DNA from: Polaribacter sp. Hel1_33_78
Lineage (GTDB): Bacteria; Bacteroidota; Bacteroidia; Flavobacteriales; Flavobacteriaceae
Reading direction: 5' to 3'
Length of the DNA stretch: 64,000 bases
Assembly: GCF_900106075.1 (NCBI RefSeq)
Contig: NZ_LT629794.1
Location: 2,997,501-3,061,500 of the forward strand
Shown here: one piece after another, positions 34,571 to 43,848 of the stretch
Layout of the letters: every line of letters begins with the position of its first letter
Numbering within the stretch: the first letter of the stretch is position 1
Notes under the pieces: generated by a model
Databases searched by the model: none
Told to the model about the DNA's origin: nothing
The model's input: the letters and a program-made list of their open reading frames with translations, nothing else
Made by a program: the position numbers and the translations under genes

Positions 34571-37046
34571 CTACAAAAGAAACAGATAGATTTCTTCCAG
34601 GGGAAGAAACCCCAGAGGCAAACTCTATATAATGTTCATCCAAAAGATTATCTAATCTTGCTTGTACTGAAAAATTTTCAGTTACTGAATACCGTCCATT
34701 TACACCAACAGTCACCCAACTTGGAGAGCCAAAGTATATATCTGTATTATTAACGGCATTTGCATCCACGATAGGCGTTAAATCATGATTATCAATTCCT
34801 TCAGAAAAATTAAAATCTGCAATATCCTTTTTACTATTAAACCTTAAAGCTGCACCAACTTCTATTTTTTCTTTTTTGTAATTTACCTCAAACTGACCAA
34901 ATAAAGGCGGAATTGAGGACATAGGTTCTTCTGTATCATAAGTTCTGCCCTTTGTATATGTTATAAAGCCAGATGTATTCCAAGTATTAGAAAGTTTCCC
35001 TAAATAACTAAATGTATACCCTGTAATAAATGCATTTCCCCTATTCTGATTGGCAACTACATTTCCATACTCACCATCAAATAAAACTTGATTACTTCCA
35101 TTTATTGTAAAACTGTCTCTAATTATATAGTCCTTTAACAAGGTGTAAAATACATTTGCACTTAAACCAAATTTTCTATTATTGAAATACTTTTGAATTC
35201 CTACTTCTGCATTATAAGCGAACTCTGGTTTCACATTAGTATTTGGGACAGTTACATCTCCACTTTTTTCTCGAACTCGACCAACATCGTCTATATTAGG
35301 CGAACGAAAACCAGAAGAAAGAACACTATTTAATTGCCAATTTTTATTTGGCTTATAGACATATCCTAAAGTTGCTGTGATTGCAGAATTATTTGCACTA
35401 ATATCATTTTCTGGAAGCTGAATAAATGTTTCGTCTATCCATGTTGCATGTAAATTTGTAGTTGTAAATCTAATACCAGAATTTAAAGTTGATTTACTAT
35501 TGAGATCTTGTCTGTAATTAATGTAAAGAGCAGAACTAAAATAATCACTTCCACCATCAGGATAACGTGATTGCACTTTAAAATCCTCAGTAAAATCATT
35601 GATTTCTCCATTAGAAACATTTAACGTTTTACCATAAGAGTTAGAGGAAACATCATTATAAGCAAATTCAAAACCATAAGATAAAGCCCTTGTTTTATCT
35701 TCTGTTAAAGTCAAAGAAAAATCACCATTGACACTAAATACATCTACATTTTCTTCTCTGTAAGAACGATCTAAATTTCCAAATTTTCTCTGAATCCTGC
35801 TTTCTTGAAGGCTTTGGTAAGCCGCAGTTAAAGTTCCGCTTTCTAACCAATTTTTATTAGGATTGATCAATAATTGCGAAGAAATTAACAATCTTTTTTG
35901 GGGACCATAAGACCACTCTGCAAACTTTAGAGAAGAAGTGTCAGATAGATCTCTTAACTCTGTTAATCTATCAAATCTGAGAATATTAGATGACGTGGAA
36001 TATTGCAGATTTACTTTTAAATCTGTATTTTTTGATAGTGGAACAAAGAATTTCTGCAACACATCTGTTTGATTATATCCCGTGTTTCTTAATAAATTTG
36101 GATCGGAATTTATCGTTGGATTTTCAGAGTAATTTCCATTAACATTTGTAGAGTAATAGAAAACTTTTCCCCAATTAGAAAAGCCATGATTTCTGTTTTT
36201 ACCAGCTTTTAATTCTCCAAAATCTGAATAAGAAATACTCGTAAAAGAAGCCCAATTTTCATAACTTAATTCAGCAGAAACATTGGTGGTAATTTCTTGA
36301 TTTACACTTGAAAACCGAGAAAAAAATTGACTCTTCACCTCATTTTCTTCTGATAATTTAGGTGTTTTTGTATAATAATGAATGACACCCCCTAAAGCAT
36401 CTGAACCATAAATTACAGAAGATGGTCCAAAAACTACTTCTGTTTTATCTAATAAGTTTGGTGCAATCGTAATGGAGCTTTGCAAGTGTCCTTTTCTATA
36501 AATAGCATTGTTCATTCTAACCCCATCAATTACTAATAATACCCTATTCGATTCCATTCCGCGAATTACAGGACTTCCTCCACCAAATTGTGATTTTTGA
36601 ACTTTAATTCCAGGAATTATGGCCAATAGATCTGCAGAAGTTTGAGGCGAAAAATTTTGAATATCTTTAGATGAAAGTACTGCTATTTGTTCAGCGATTC
36701 TTTTTGTTTTTTCTTCTCTTTTAAAAACTGAAATTACTATTTCATCTAATTCCTCTGATTGCTTATTGAGATAAATAATAAATTTTTGTTTTCTTAAAGT
36801 AGCTTTTTTAATTCTACGATTTGCATAAGACAAATGAGAAAAAATAATTACTTCATCATTCTTAAAAGTAGAAATATCTGCTATACCTAAATTATTCGTC
36901 GTTAGACTAATCGTTTTAGACTTGTTATAAATAGTAACATTTCTTATTATTTTGCCTGTTTTTTTATCTAAGATTTTTACTTCTTGCCCAAAGGCTGCAC
37001 TACTAAATAAAACTACAAATACTAAAAGAATATACTTCATCATCAA
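34560..37046 (-). CDS. TonB-dependent outer-membrane receptor
   Basis: This 828-residue protein has a signal peptide (cleavage after 'AAFGQ'), then a carboxypeptidase-like/CNA-B regulatory domain (about 22-95), a plug domain (about 120-225) with 'SADLLAIIPGIKVQKSQFGG' and 'SSVIYGSDALGGVIHYYTK', and a 22-strand barrel ending 'PGRNLSVSFVANF' with the C-terminal Phe. It imports a ligand such as siderophore, heme or cobalamin using TonB energy; the plug resembles heme/hemoglobin- and iron-type receptors. Its ATG overlaps the recO stop by 4 bp, an odd pairing with a repair gene that implies co-transcription from porZ. Confidence 0.9.
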   Translation of the reverse strand: MMMKYILLVFVVLFSSAAFGQEVKILDKKTGKIIRNVTIYNKSKTISLTTNNLGIADISTFKNDEVIIFSHLSYANRRIKKATLRKQKFIIYLNKQSEELDEIVISVFKREEKTKRIAEQIAVLSSKDIQNFSPQTSADLLAIIPGIKVQKSQFGGGSPVIRGMESNRVLLVIDGVRMNNAIYRKGHLQSSITIAPNLLDKTEVVFGPSSVIYGSDALGGVIHYYTKTPKLSEENEVKSQFFSRFSSVNQEITTNVSAELSYENWASFTSISYSDFGELKAGKNRNHGFSNWGKVFYYSTNVNGNYSENPTINSDPNLLRNTGYNQTDVLQKFFVPLSKNTDLKVNLQYSTSSNILRFDRLTELRDLSDTSSLKFAEWSYGPQKRLLISSQLLINPNKNWLESGTLTAAYQSLQESRIQRKFGNLDRSYREENVDVFSVNGDFSLTLTEDKTRALSYGFEFAYNDVSSNSYGKTLNVSNGEINDFTEDFKVQSRYPDGGSDYFSSALYINYRQDLNSKSTLNSGIRFTTTNLHATWIDETFIQLPENDISANNSAITATLGYVYKPNKNWQLNSVLSSGFRSPNIDDVGRVREKSGDVTVPNTNVKPEFAYNAEVGIQKYFNNRKFGLSANVFYTLLKDYIIRDSFTINGSNQVLFDGEYGNVVANQNRGNAFITGYTFSYLGKLSNTWNTSGFITYTKGRTYDTEEPMSSIPPLFGQFEVNYKKEKIEVGAALRFNSKKDIADFNFSEGIDNHDLTPIVDANAVNNTDIYFGSPSWVTVGVNGRYSVTENFSVQARLDNLLDEHYIEFASGVSSPGRNLSVSFVANF

Positions 37047-37765
37047 CTAAATACTGTTTCTAAAACTTGTAAGGATTTAGGGTCTCTAAAATTGCCCAAA
37101 TGTAGCTTAAAATACTGAATAATAACTTGCAAAACCAATTGCCTTTCATCTTTACTGTAAGCTACGTTTTCTAAGGTATCAAAAATGATGCCCAAGAGCT
37201 TTTTAAATTGATAAAAATCGTTATTTGAAATCACATTTTTTTCATGAATGCTATCTGAAAAAGTACCCTCTAATAAATCAAAACCTTTTTTATGTATTTC
37301 TAAGGTGTCAGGATAAAACCCTAAAAACCCAGTTAAGTTTAAAAGAAATAATAAATGGAAATTTGCAACTTTATCATGCAAATCCAGCCAAATAAAGGCG
37401 GTTTCTAAATACTCATAAAGTGCTAAATTTTGCTCTTCTTCTTGAATAGAATTTGCTAAAACCTCTGACAAAAACAGCACAACAGATTGCTTTACGATAT
37501 TTGTATGAATACTTTTATAAGGGTGAATTACATGTACTTCTTTTATAGAATTTAAAGTGTTTTTTGTGTTGTGATTCGCAATAATTTTTAATTGCGTTAA
37601 AGGTTGAAAATGCGCTGCTTTTATTCCTTTTTTTTTCGGTTTTAAAACACCTCTAATTAAATACGATTTAACGCCTTCTTCTTGTGTGTAGCACTTTATA
37701 ATTAAGCTTGTTTCACCATATTTTATTGAACTTAAAACAATTGCTTTTGTATTCAGAAGAGCCAT
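37043..37765 (-). CDS. recO: DNA repair protein RecO
   Basis: This 240-residue protein has an N-terminal OB-fold beginning 'LLNTKAIVLSSIKYGETSLI' and 'IKCYTQEEGVKSYLIRGVL', the typical RecO start. A helical domain and a C-terminal part with 'LEGTFSDSIHEKNVISNND' follow. The zinc-binding cysteines of some RecO proteins are absent. RecO loads RecA on SSB-coated DNA with RecR. It overlaps porZ upstream by one base and the TonB receptor downstream by four. Confidence 0.93.
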   Translation of the reverse strand: MALLNTKAIVLSSIKYGETSLIIKCYTQEEGVKSYLIRGVLKPKKKGIKAAHFQPLTQLKIIANHNTKNTLNSIKEVHVIHPYKSIHTNIVKQSVVLFLSEVLANSIQEEEQNLALYEYLETAFIWLDLHDKVANFHLLFLLNLTGFLGFYPDTLEIHKKGFDLLEGTFSDSIHEKNVISNNDFYQFKKLLGIIFDTLENVAYSKDERQLVLQVIIQYFKLHLGNFRDPKSLQVLETVFS

Positions 37766-40095
37766 TAATTTACAATTGCAAGTTTAGCTGTAGCTGTTTC
37801 TGAGCCATCATCATTAGATAATAAAATAATATAAACACCAGATGCAACTTTATTGCCTGCTAAGTTTTTTTTATTCCAAACTACTTTACCTCCCTGTAAT
37901 TCTTGTCCTTCTATAACATTAGTTTCATAAACTAAGTTGCCAGCAACATCCAAAATTTTTACATTAGTTCCTTTAGGCAAATGCGTTCCTTTTCTGCCAT
38001 CAATAGTAATGGTTTCATGATTTTTTAAAGCAGGATTTGGGTATGCATATACATCGCCCAAAACTTCACCAAAAGTTGCCACCCCGCTTTTGTAAACAAC
38101 AATGCCCTTATCCGTTGCAAAATATACTTTACCATTACTTTTATCAACTCTAATTTTTAAAATTTTATTAGTTGGTAAAGGTGAATTCTCTTTACTAAAA
38201 TTAGCTAATGTAGTTTGCCCTGAAGGATTTGTATAAACTGCGCCTCCCTTATCTGTTCCAAACCATTTATTATCTGCACCGTCAATAACGATTGTATTAA
38301 TTCGTTGATCACCTAATAATCTCTCCCCAATGCCATTTTCTTCAATAACTACAGGTTGAGCATTTAAAATATCCGCATCAAAAACTCCAGATGCATTTCT
38401 ATAAACCACCATACCAATCCTTGTACCTAACCATACTCTATTACTTTTATCTACAGCAATAGAAAGCACATCTGCATCCGGTAAATTGCCAAGATTTGGT
38501 GTTGCTATTAAAGCTCTTTTTCTATTACCATTTTCGTTAAAAACAAACACTCCATTTCTTCTAGTTCCAATCCAAATGCTATTGCTATTATCAATAGCAA
38601 TTTCACTTAAACCTAACTTATCGCTTACTGTTTTTACAGAACTTAAATCGAAACTGCTCCATTGGCCTGAAGGTGATAATTTTTTTAATTCTTCACCAAA
38701 GCTTATACTCGAAACCCATAGATTTCCTTGACTATCAAAACCAGTTCCGCTTACCCTTATAGTAACTCTGCTTGGATCATTAAAAACAATATCTTCTAAA
38801 GGGCTATTGAGATGATTATAAAACGTTTTTACACCATCATTCTCTACAACTAATAAACCTCCGGTAGAAACAGAATTAATAGCTCCAGTATCTCCAAAAG
38901 AACTGATATAAACTCTATTGTCTACTATTGGGTCTATGGAAACATAATTTAAATCTATGACAGGAAAATCAGGATTAAACCTAGTGTTTATCCAATTTTC
39001 TGAGTTAAAATGACTAAATCCTTGTTTATTTTGAATCGGTGTATAGGTACCTTCATAACCTCCATAAACTACCCAAAGATTATCGTCTTTAACAGCAATA
39101 GAAAAAATATCATTGGACAAAGGTCCTTCTGGATGGATTTCGTTATAAGTGGTTATTTCATCTAAACTTGTCTTTAAAACACCAAATTCATTTGTAGCTA
39201 AATACATTGTATTCTCTTGAATGAAAGCTGTATTTAGTGTAAAATCAAAATCTGTAGTAGTGTTAAAGATATTTACTTGATTATTTGCTGAATTTAAAAT
39301 AATAGCACTTTTACTTAAGGAAACTACTAAATTAGCACCTGATGATTTTAATCCTATAATTTTTTCAGAATAGTCTTTAATTTCAATTAATAGACCTGCA
39401 TTAAACTGAAATAACTTATTATCTTCACTAACATAAATTTGATTATTAAAAAATGTAATTTTGCTAAAATTACGACCACCAAATAATTGTTGCCAACTAT
39501 TAAAATCGATTAGAAGTTTACTCGTAACATCTGCTGTGAAAATTCCATCTTCGGTTACTGCATAAATTTTTCCATCAGAAATTAAAGTTTTGTGTATCTC
39601 TAGAGAAGTAGAGCTATCTCCAATAAAAAAAGTATCTCCAAACTCTAACTTTTCTATATCATATTCCACAATTGCAAATGGTGTAGATAAATATAATGTA
39701 TTGCCAAATTCAGAAATATGATTGATACTTTTTGCGCCTGATTGATTAAAGTTTACAATATCTGCTGAAATGGTAATTGCTCCATTTTCGTCAATTACCT
39801 CAACCAATCCATTCTGATAACCAATAACGACTCTTTTAAAAGTAGCATTGTAGTGAATTGAAGATGCAGTTTCTCCTGATAAACCTTGAATAGATGAAAA
39901 TTTTTTAATTTCAGAATTAGTTTCATTATAAGTAAAAAAAGCATTATCTACTAGTGCATAAATAATGTTATCAACTTTTACAAAATCCTTAACGTTATTG
40001 TAAGAATAAAAATCTTCCCAAGAATCACTATAATCATTCTGAGAAAAAATTGGTAAATAGATTAAAGATAGAAAGAGAAAAAATAACTTTTTCAT
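37765..40095 (-). CDS. porZ: PorZ-like type IX secretion protein (two beta-propellers and a C-terminal sorting domain)
   Basis: This 776-residue protein has a signal peptide (cleavage after 'LPIFS'). Two propeller domains of about 300 residues each follow, with repeated blade motifs such as 'NVKDFVKVDNIIYALVDNA', 'AIDNSNSIWIGTRRNGVFVF', 'AVDKSNRVWLGTRIGMVVY' and 'KIRVDKSNGKVYFATDKGIV'. The last 90 residues form a type IX C-terminal domain ('VYAYPNPALKNHETI' to 'GVYIILLSNDDG'). Length and order match PorZ of Porphyromonas gingivalis, which takes part in anionic-LPS attachment of secreted cargo at the cell surface. A -7 box TATCTTTG lies at 40120-40113. The alternative is a general two-component-regulator-propeller protein. 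Confidence 0.8.
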   Translation of the reverse strand: MKKLFFLFLSLIYLPIFSQNDYSDSWEDFYSYNNVKDFVKVDNIIYALVDNAFFTYNETNSEIKKFSSIQGLSGETASSIHYNATFKRVVIGYQNGLVEVIDENGAITISADIVNFNQSGAKSINHISEFGNTLYLSTPFAIVEYDIEKLEFGDTFFIGDSSTSLEIHKTLISDGKIYAVTEDGIFTADVTSKLLIDFNSWQQLFGGRNFSKITFFNNQIYVSEDNKLFQFNAGLLIEIKDYSEKIIGLKSSGANLVVSLSKSAIILNSANNQVNIFNTTTDFDFTLNTAFIQENTMYLATNEFGVLKTSLDEITTYNEIHPEGPLSNDIFSIAVKDDNLWVVYGGYEGTYTPIQNKQGFSHFNSENWINTRFNPDFPVIDLNYVSIDPIVDNRVYISSFGDTGAINSVSTGGLLVVENDGVKTFYNHLNSPLEDIVFNDPSRVTIRVSGTGFDSQGNLWVSSISFGEELKKLSPSGQWSSFDLSSVKTVSDKLGLSEIAIDNSNSIWIGTRRNGVFVFNENGNRKRALIATPNLGNLPDADVLSIAVDKSNRVWLGTRIGMVVYRNASGVFDADILNAQPVVIEENGIGERLLGDQRINTIVIDGADNKWFGTDKGGAVYTNPSGQTTLANFSKENSPLPTNKILKIRVDKSNGKVYFATDKGIVVYKSGVATFGEVLGDVYAYPNPALKNHETITIDGRKGTHLPKGTNVKILDVAGNLVYETNVIEGQELQGGKVVWNKKNLAGNKVASGVYIILLSNDDGSETATAKLAIVN

Positions 40096-40181
40096 ATGTT
40101 TGTTTATAGATTCAAAGATATTTAATAATTCTAAACTAACGATAAAAACGGGTATATTCGTACAAAAATGGATAGATATTT

Positions 40182-40667
40182 ATGAGTTTAGAAATTGAAA
40201 GAAAATTTTTAGTCAAAAATGAAGATTTTAAAAAGGTGTTTTATCAAAAAAAACAGCTAAAGCAAGGGTATTTAAATTCTGATAAAAACAGAACTGTAAG
40301 AGTTAGAATTTCTAATGACAGTGCTTTTTTAACCATTAAAGGGAAGTCTAATTCTACAGGAACAACTCGTTTTGAATGGGAAAAAGAGATTAATAGTGTG
40401 GAGGCAGAACAATTACTTCTCTTGTGTGAACCTTCAATTATTACTAAAACAAGATTTTATATAAAAGCCGAAAACCATATTTTTGAAGTTGATGAGTTTT
40501 ATGGCGATAATGAAGGTTTAATTATTGCCGAAATTGAGTTAAATACTGAAAATGAATTATTTAAAAAACCTCTTTGGTTAGGTACAGAAGTTACAGGAGA
40601 TAAAAGATATTACAATTCAAGTTTAAGTAAAATTCCTTTTAAAATTTGGGCTAAAATTTATAAATAA
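40182..40667 (+). CDS. CYTH domain protein (triphosphate tunnel metalloenzyme)
   Basis: This 161-residue protein consists of one CYTH domain. It shows the signature ExExK in 'MSLEIERKFL' (Glu4, Glu6, Lys8), 'RTVRVRISNDSAFLTIKGK' and 'EVDEFYGDNEGLIIAEIEL'. Such enzymes hydrolyse inorganic triphosphate or act as adenylate cyclases in a metal-dependent tunnel; short bacterial forms are usually tripolyphosphatases. It is divergent from porZ, and its 3' end overlaps the convergent hemolysin III gene by 10 bp. Confidence 0.9.
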   Translation: MSLEIERKFLVKNEDFKKVFYQKKQLKQGYLNSDKNRTVRVRISNDSAFLTIKGKSNSTGTTRFEWEKEINSVEAEQLLLLCEPSIITKTRFYIKAENHIFEVDEFYGDNEGLIIAEIELNTENELFKKPLWLGTEVTGDKRYYNSSLSKIPFKIWAKIYK

Positions 40668-41296
40668 TATATCGCAATAAAATGGCTTATACTTCCTAAT
40701 AAAACAAAGACATGAAAAGTAGCATGGTTGTAAGGCATTTTTTTAATTGAATATAAAATGGCTCCAATTGAATAAAAAACGCCACCAGCTATTAAAAACT
40801 GGAACCCTTCTGCGCTTAAACTTTGCATTAAAGGTTTTATAAAAATAATTACTTGCCACCCCATTAAGAGATACATCGCAGTTGATATTTTATCAAACCT
40901 ACCAGTAAAAAATAATTTAAGAATAATCCCAGTTAAGGCAAAAACCCATACAGCAATAAACATATACCAACCTAAATTAGAATCTAAGGCTACTAAGCAA
41001 AAAGGAGTATAACTGCCAGCAATTAAAGCATAAATAGCCGCATGATCAAAAATATTTAACTTTCTTCTGGTCTTTGGATTTTTAGCTGCGTGATAAAAAG
41101 TTGAAGCAGCATATAAGATGACTAAACTGAATCCGTAAATTATAAAACTACTTATATCCCAAAAATCTGAATAGGAAAATGCTTTTGAAATTAAAAAAGG
41201 TACGGCAATAAGACTGGTAATGAGACCTAAACCGTGAGACCAAACATTTAATTGTTCTTCAGAATCTGAATATCTATGATTTAATTTCTCACTCAT
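40658..41296 (-). CDS. Hemolysin III family (PAQR) membrane protein
   Basis: This 212-residue protein has seven predicted membrane helices. PAQR motifs are present: 'VLYAASTFYHAAKN' (Ser-x3-His), 'LNIFDHAAIYALIAGSYTPF' (Asp-His), and near the end 'YNHATFHVFVLLGSISHF' (His-x3-His). These residues bind zinc in the family. The true function of bacterial members is unclear despite the name; a ceramidase-like or lipid-sensing role is discussed. Its ATG overlaps the acyltransferase stop by 4 bp. Confidence 0.9.
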   Translation of the reverse strand: MSEKLNHRYSDSEEQLNVWSHGLGLITSLIAVPFLISKAFSYSDFWDISSFIIYGFSLVILYAASTFYHAAKNPKTRRKLNIFDHAAIYALIAGSYTPFCLVALDSNLGWYMFIAVWVFALTGIILKLFFTGRFDKISTAMYLLMGWQVIIFIKPLMQSLSAEGFQFLIAGGVFYSIGAILYSIKKMPYNHATFHVFVLLGSISHFIAIYYL

Positions 41297-42066
41297 CTCT
41301 TTCTGTTTGTATCGTTCATGTACTTTTTATCAGTTGCTAAATCATTATAAATAACATCAAATGTTTTTTCTTTTAAATACTCCATTTTATCAATAGATAA
41401 TTCCTTAGTTGAAATAAATTGATGTTGGCGAACTCTAAAGACTCCGAAACCTCCTTTTAAAACATCCCAAGAAAACAGACGTTTACAATCAAAATAAACA
41501 TGAGCAACAATTGGTATATTAAATTCTATTGCCAAATTAAAAGCACCTTTTTTAAATGGAGCTAAAACCACATCTTCCGTTGGCACTAATCCTTCCGGAA
41601 AAATAGCCATACTCACTCCGTTCTGTAATCTTTTTTTAGCTATTTCATACACTTTTTTCCTACTTTCAGGATTACTTCTATCCACCATAATAACAATTCT
41701 CTTGTAGAAAAATCCAAAAATTGGAATTTTAGCCAACTCTTGTTTTCCTACAAAAACAATTGGGTTTTTACTTAATACAATCAACACAAAAGGATCCATT
41801 AAAGAAGCATGATTTGGGCAAAACATATAACTTTTATTCGGTTCAATTTCTTCATCTAATTGAATATTTAAACGAAAACCCATACCATAAATAAGAACTT
41901 TAGACCAGATTCTAACCAGTCTCCATAATAAATGATAGTATTCTTCTTTAAAAGTAAAAACTAACAAAAACGGGGTCATTAAAATGACTGTAGTGAACAT
42001 TAAAATGTAAAACCACAAGCGCCAAATTAACAAAAAAGGAATTTTTAAAAATTTCATTAACTTCAA
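41293..42066 (-). CDS. Lysophospholipid acyltransferase (PlsC-like)
   Basis: This 257-residue protein has an N-terminal membrane segment (about 10-36). The acyltransferase blocks are 'CPNHASLMDPFVL' (His-x4-Asp catalytic motif, about 88-100), 'VDRSNPESRKK', 'MAIFPEGLVPTEDVV' (FPEG, block III) and 'FNIPIVAHVYFDCKR'. It probably acylates lysophosphatidic acid to phosphatidic acid at the inner membrane. Its end overlaps the hemolysin III gene start (ATGA), so the two are co-expressed. Confidence 0.9.
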   Translation of the reverse strand: MKLMKFLKIPFLLIWRLWFYILMFTTVILMTPFLLVFTFKEEYYHLLWRLVRIWSKVLIYGMGFRLNIQLDEEIEPNKSYMFCPNHASLMDPFVLIVLSKNPIVFVGKQELAKIPIFGFFYKRIVIMVDRSNPESRKKVYEIAKKRLQNGVSMAIFPEGLVPTEDVVLAPFKKGAFNLAIEFNIPIVAHVYFDCKRLFSWDVLKGGFGVFRVRQHQFISTKELSIDKMEYLKEKTFDVIYNDLATDKKYMNDTNRKR

Positions 42067-42247
42067 AAATACTAATAATCTTTTTGTTTTTCATTTTTAT
42101 AGCATAAAACCTTATTTTTGTGCTGGTAGCGAAATTTATATTTCATGTAAACAGAATTTATTTGTTATGAGATACGAGTATCTTTCCTAACCATAAATTG
42201 TAAGATTATTATTTCATTTTATAATGATTTAAAAAAAACATCATTCA

Positions 42248-43216
42248 ATGTCTAGAATTTTAACTGGAGTACAAAGCACAGGAACACCGCATTTGGGCAA
42301 TTTATTAGGGGCAATTTTACCTGCTATAGAAATGTCAAATAATCCAAAAAACGAAGCTTTTTTATTTATTGCAGACATGCATTCTTTAACACAAATTAAG
42401 GATGGAAAAGAATTAAGAGAAAACACATATAGTACCGCAGCCACATGGTTAGCTTGTGGTTTAGATATTAATAAAACAATTTTTTATAGACAGAGCGACA
42501 TTCCTCAAGTTACAGAATTATCTTGGTACTTGAGCTGCTTTTTTCCTTATCAAAGATTAACATTAGCGCATAGTTTTAAAGATAAAGCTGATAGACTAGG
42601 TGATGTAAATTCAGGTTTGTTCTCTTATCCAATGTTAATGGCCGCAGATATTTTATTATATGATGCAGAGATTGTACCTGTTGGAAAAGATCAATTACAG
42701 CATTTAGAGATGACCCGAGACGTAGCCAACAGATTTAACAATATTGTTGGCAAAACATTGGTTGCACCAGAAGCTAAAATACAAGAGCACACAAAATTAG
42801 TTCCAGGAACGGATGGTGAGAAAATGAGTAAATCGAGAAATAACATTATCAATATTTTCTTACCAGACAAGAAACTGAGAAAACAAATAATGTCTATTAA
42901 AACGGATAGTAAAGGCTTAGAAGAAGCTAAAGACCCAGATACTGATAACGTTTTTGGTTTATATAAATTATTGGCTTCAGATGCTCAGATTGCAGAAATG
43001 AGATCAAATTACGAAGGTGGAAATTATGGTTATGGCCATGCCAAACAAGCCTTGTATGAATTGATTATTGGGCAATTTTCAACTATTAGAGAGCGCTACA
43101 ATCATTTTATGGAAAACAAACATGAAATTGATGAAGCATTAGAGGTTGGGGCAGCAAAAGCAACAATTGTCGCTAATGAAGTTTTGAAAAGAGTTAGAGA
43201 CAAAATAGGGTACTAA
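42248..43216 (+). CDS. trpS: Tryptophan-tRNA ligase
   Basis: This 322-residue class I aminoacyl-tRNA synthetase charges tRNA-Trp. The HIGH-type motif is 'GTPHLGN' (residues 12-18) and the KMSKS motif is at 192-196 in 'DGEKMSKSRNN'. 'ADMHSLTQI' and 'YPMLMAADILLYDAEIVPVG' are TrpRS-specific. The length fits the bacterial enzyme. A -7 box TATTTTTG lies at 42113-42120, 130 bp upstream. The leader shows no obvious trp-attenuator hairpin. Confidence 0.96.
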   Translation: MSRILTGVQSTGTPHLGNLLGAILPAIEMSNNPKNEAFLFIADMHSLTQIKDGKELRENTYSTAATWLACGLDINKTIFYRQSDIPQVTELSWYLSCFFPYQRLTLAHSFKDKADRLGDVNSGLFSYPMLMAADILLYDAEIVPVGKDQLQHLEMTRDVANRFNNIVGKTLVAPEAKIQEHTKLVPGTDGEKMSKSRNNIINIFLPDKKLRKQIMSIKTDSKGLEEAKDPDTDNVFGLYKLLASDAQIAEMRSNYEGGNYGYGHAKQALYELIIGQFSTIRERYNHFMENKHEIDEALEVGAAKATIVANEVLKRVRDKIGY

Positions 43217-43229
43217 TAAAAATCATACG

Positions 43230-43730
43230 TTACATACCGAACTGACAAATCAAGCCTGCCATAATAGCTAATGTTATTATCCAGTATCCTGCATTAATGG
43301 CAACATATCTTATTGATTTCCTCTCAAACATTGCTATAATTGCTATAAGTGGTAATGCCAACAGTACACCTGATAAAACACCATGTAAAGCACCGTGTTT
43401 AAAAGTTCTAAAACGATCTCCATAATTTGCTAAAAAATCCTGAAAATAGGTAAATGATTCTCCTGTTTGTTCCGCAAAACCAGGTTCGCCTGCCAATGAC
43501 GAATACACTCCCATTTGATGAATTGTTGCAGGCAATAAAAACACTGCAATGAACAAGCTAAAAACATAGCTTAAAAGAAAAGTTATAGCCGTATTTTGGT
43601 CTTGCAAAGATTCTTTTGTAAACCCCATTTCTTTCATCCAAGCATTTCCAAATAAAGGACCATACCAGAAAAAACCAATAACTAAGGGTATAATAGCTGC
43701 AACAAAAAAAATGTAAAAATTCATTTCCAT
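43230..43730 (-). CDS. DUF1761 membrane protein
   Basis: This 166-residue protein has four predicted membrane helices: about 4-22, 50-68, 108-128 and 140-160. The DUF1761 signature is at the start: 'IPLVIGFFWYGPLFGNAWMK', followed by 'EMGFTKESLQ'. A 45-residue soluble loop sits between helices 2 and 3. The function of the family is unknown. It is convergent with trpS and separated from DUF4837 by a terminator. Confidence 0.85.
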   Translation of the reverse strand: MEMNFYIFFVAAIIPLVIGFFWYGPLFGNAWMKEMGFTKESLQDQNTAITFLLSYVFSLFIAVFLLPATIHQMGVYSSLAGEPGFAEQTGESFTYFQDFLANYGDRFRTFKHGALHGVLSGVLLALPLIAIIAMFERKSIRYVAINAGYWIITLAIMAGLICQFGM

Positions 43731-43791
43731 AATAAAAATTAGTTTTGGTTAAGTATCAAAGATAGAAAATAAGATTTTGAATTAGTTATAT

Positions 43792-43824
43792 AAAAAAAGT
43801 CTAAACCATTAAGCTTTAGACTTT
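43792..43824 (-). terminator. Rho-independent terminator after the DUF4837 gene
   Basis: Perfect 10-bp stem AAAGTCTAAA/TTTAGACTTT with a 9-base loop, followed on the minus strand by a T-run, 25 bp after the stop codon at 43849. It ends the xth-transglycosylase-DUF4837 run. Confidence 0.88.
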
Positions 43825-43848
43825 AAATATTTTGAATTTAAAAAATAA

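Noticed and set aside
40113..40155. Search for the Crp/Fnr dyad at the shared spacing before porZ (also 30999, 42113 and 54247)
   Set aside because: The -7 boxes are good, but none has TRAY-N4-RTYA at the expected position; these promoters serve as negative comparisons.
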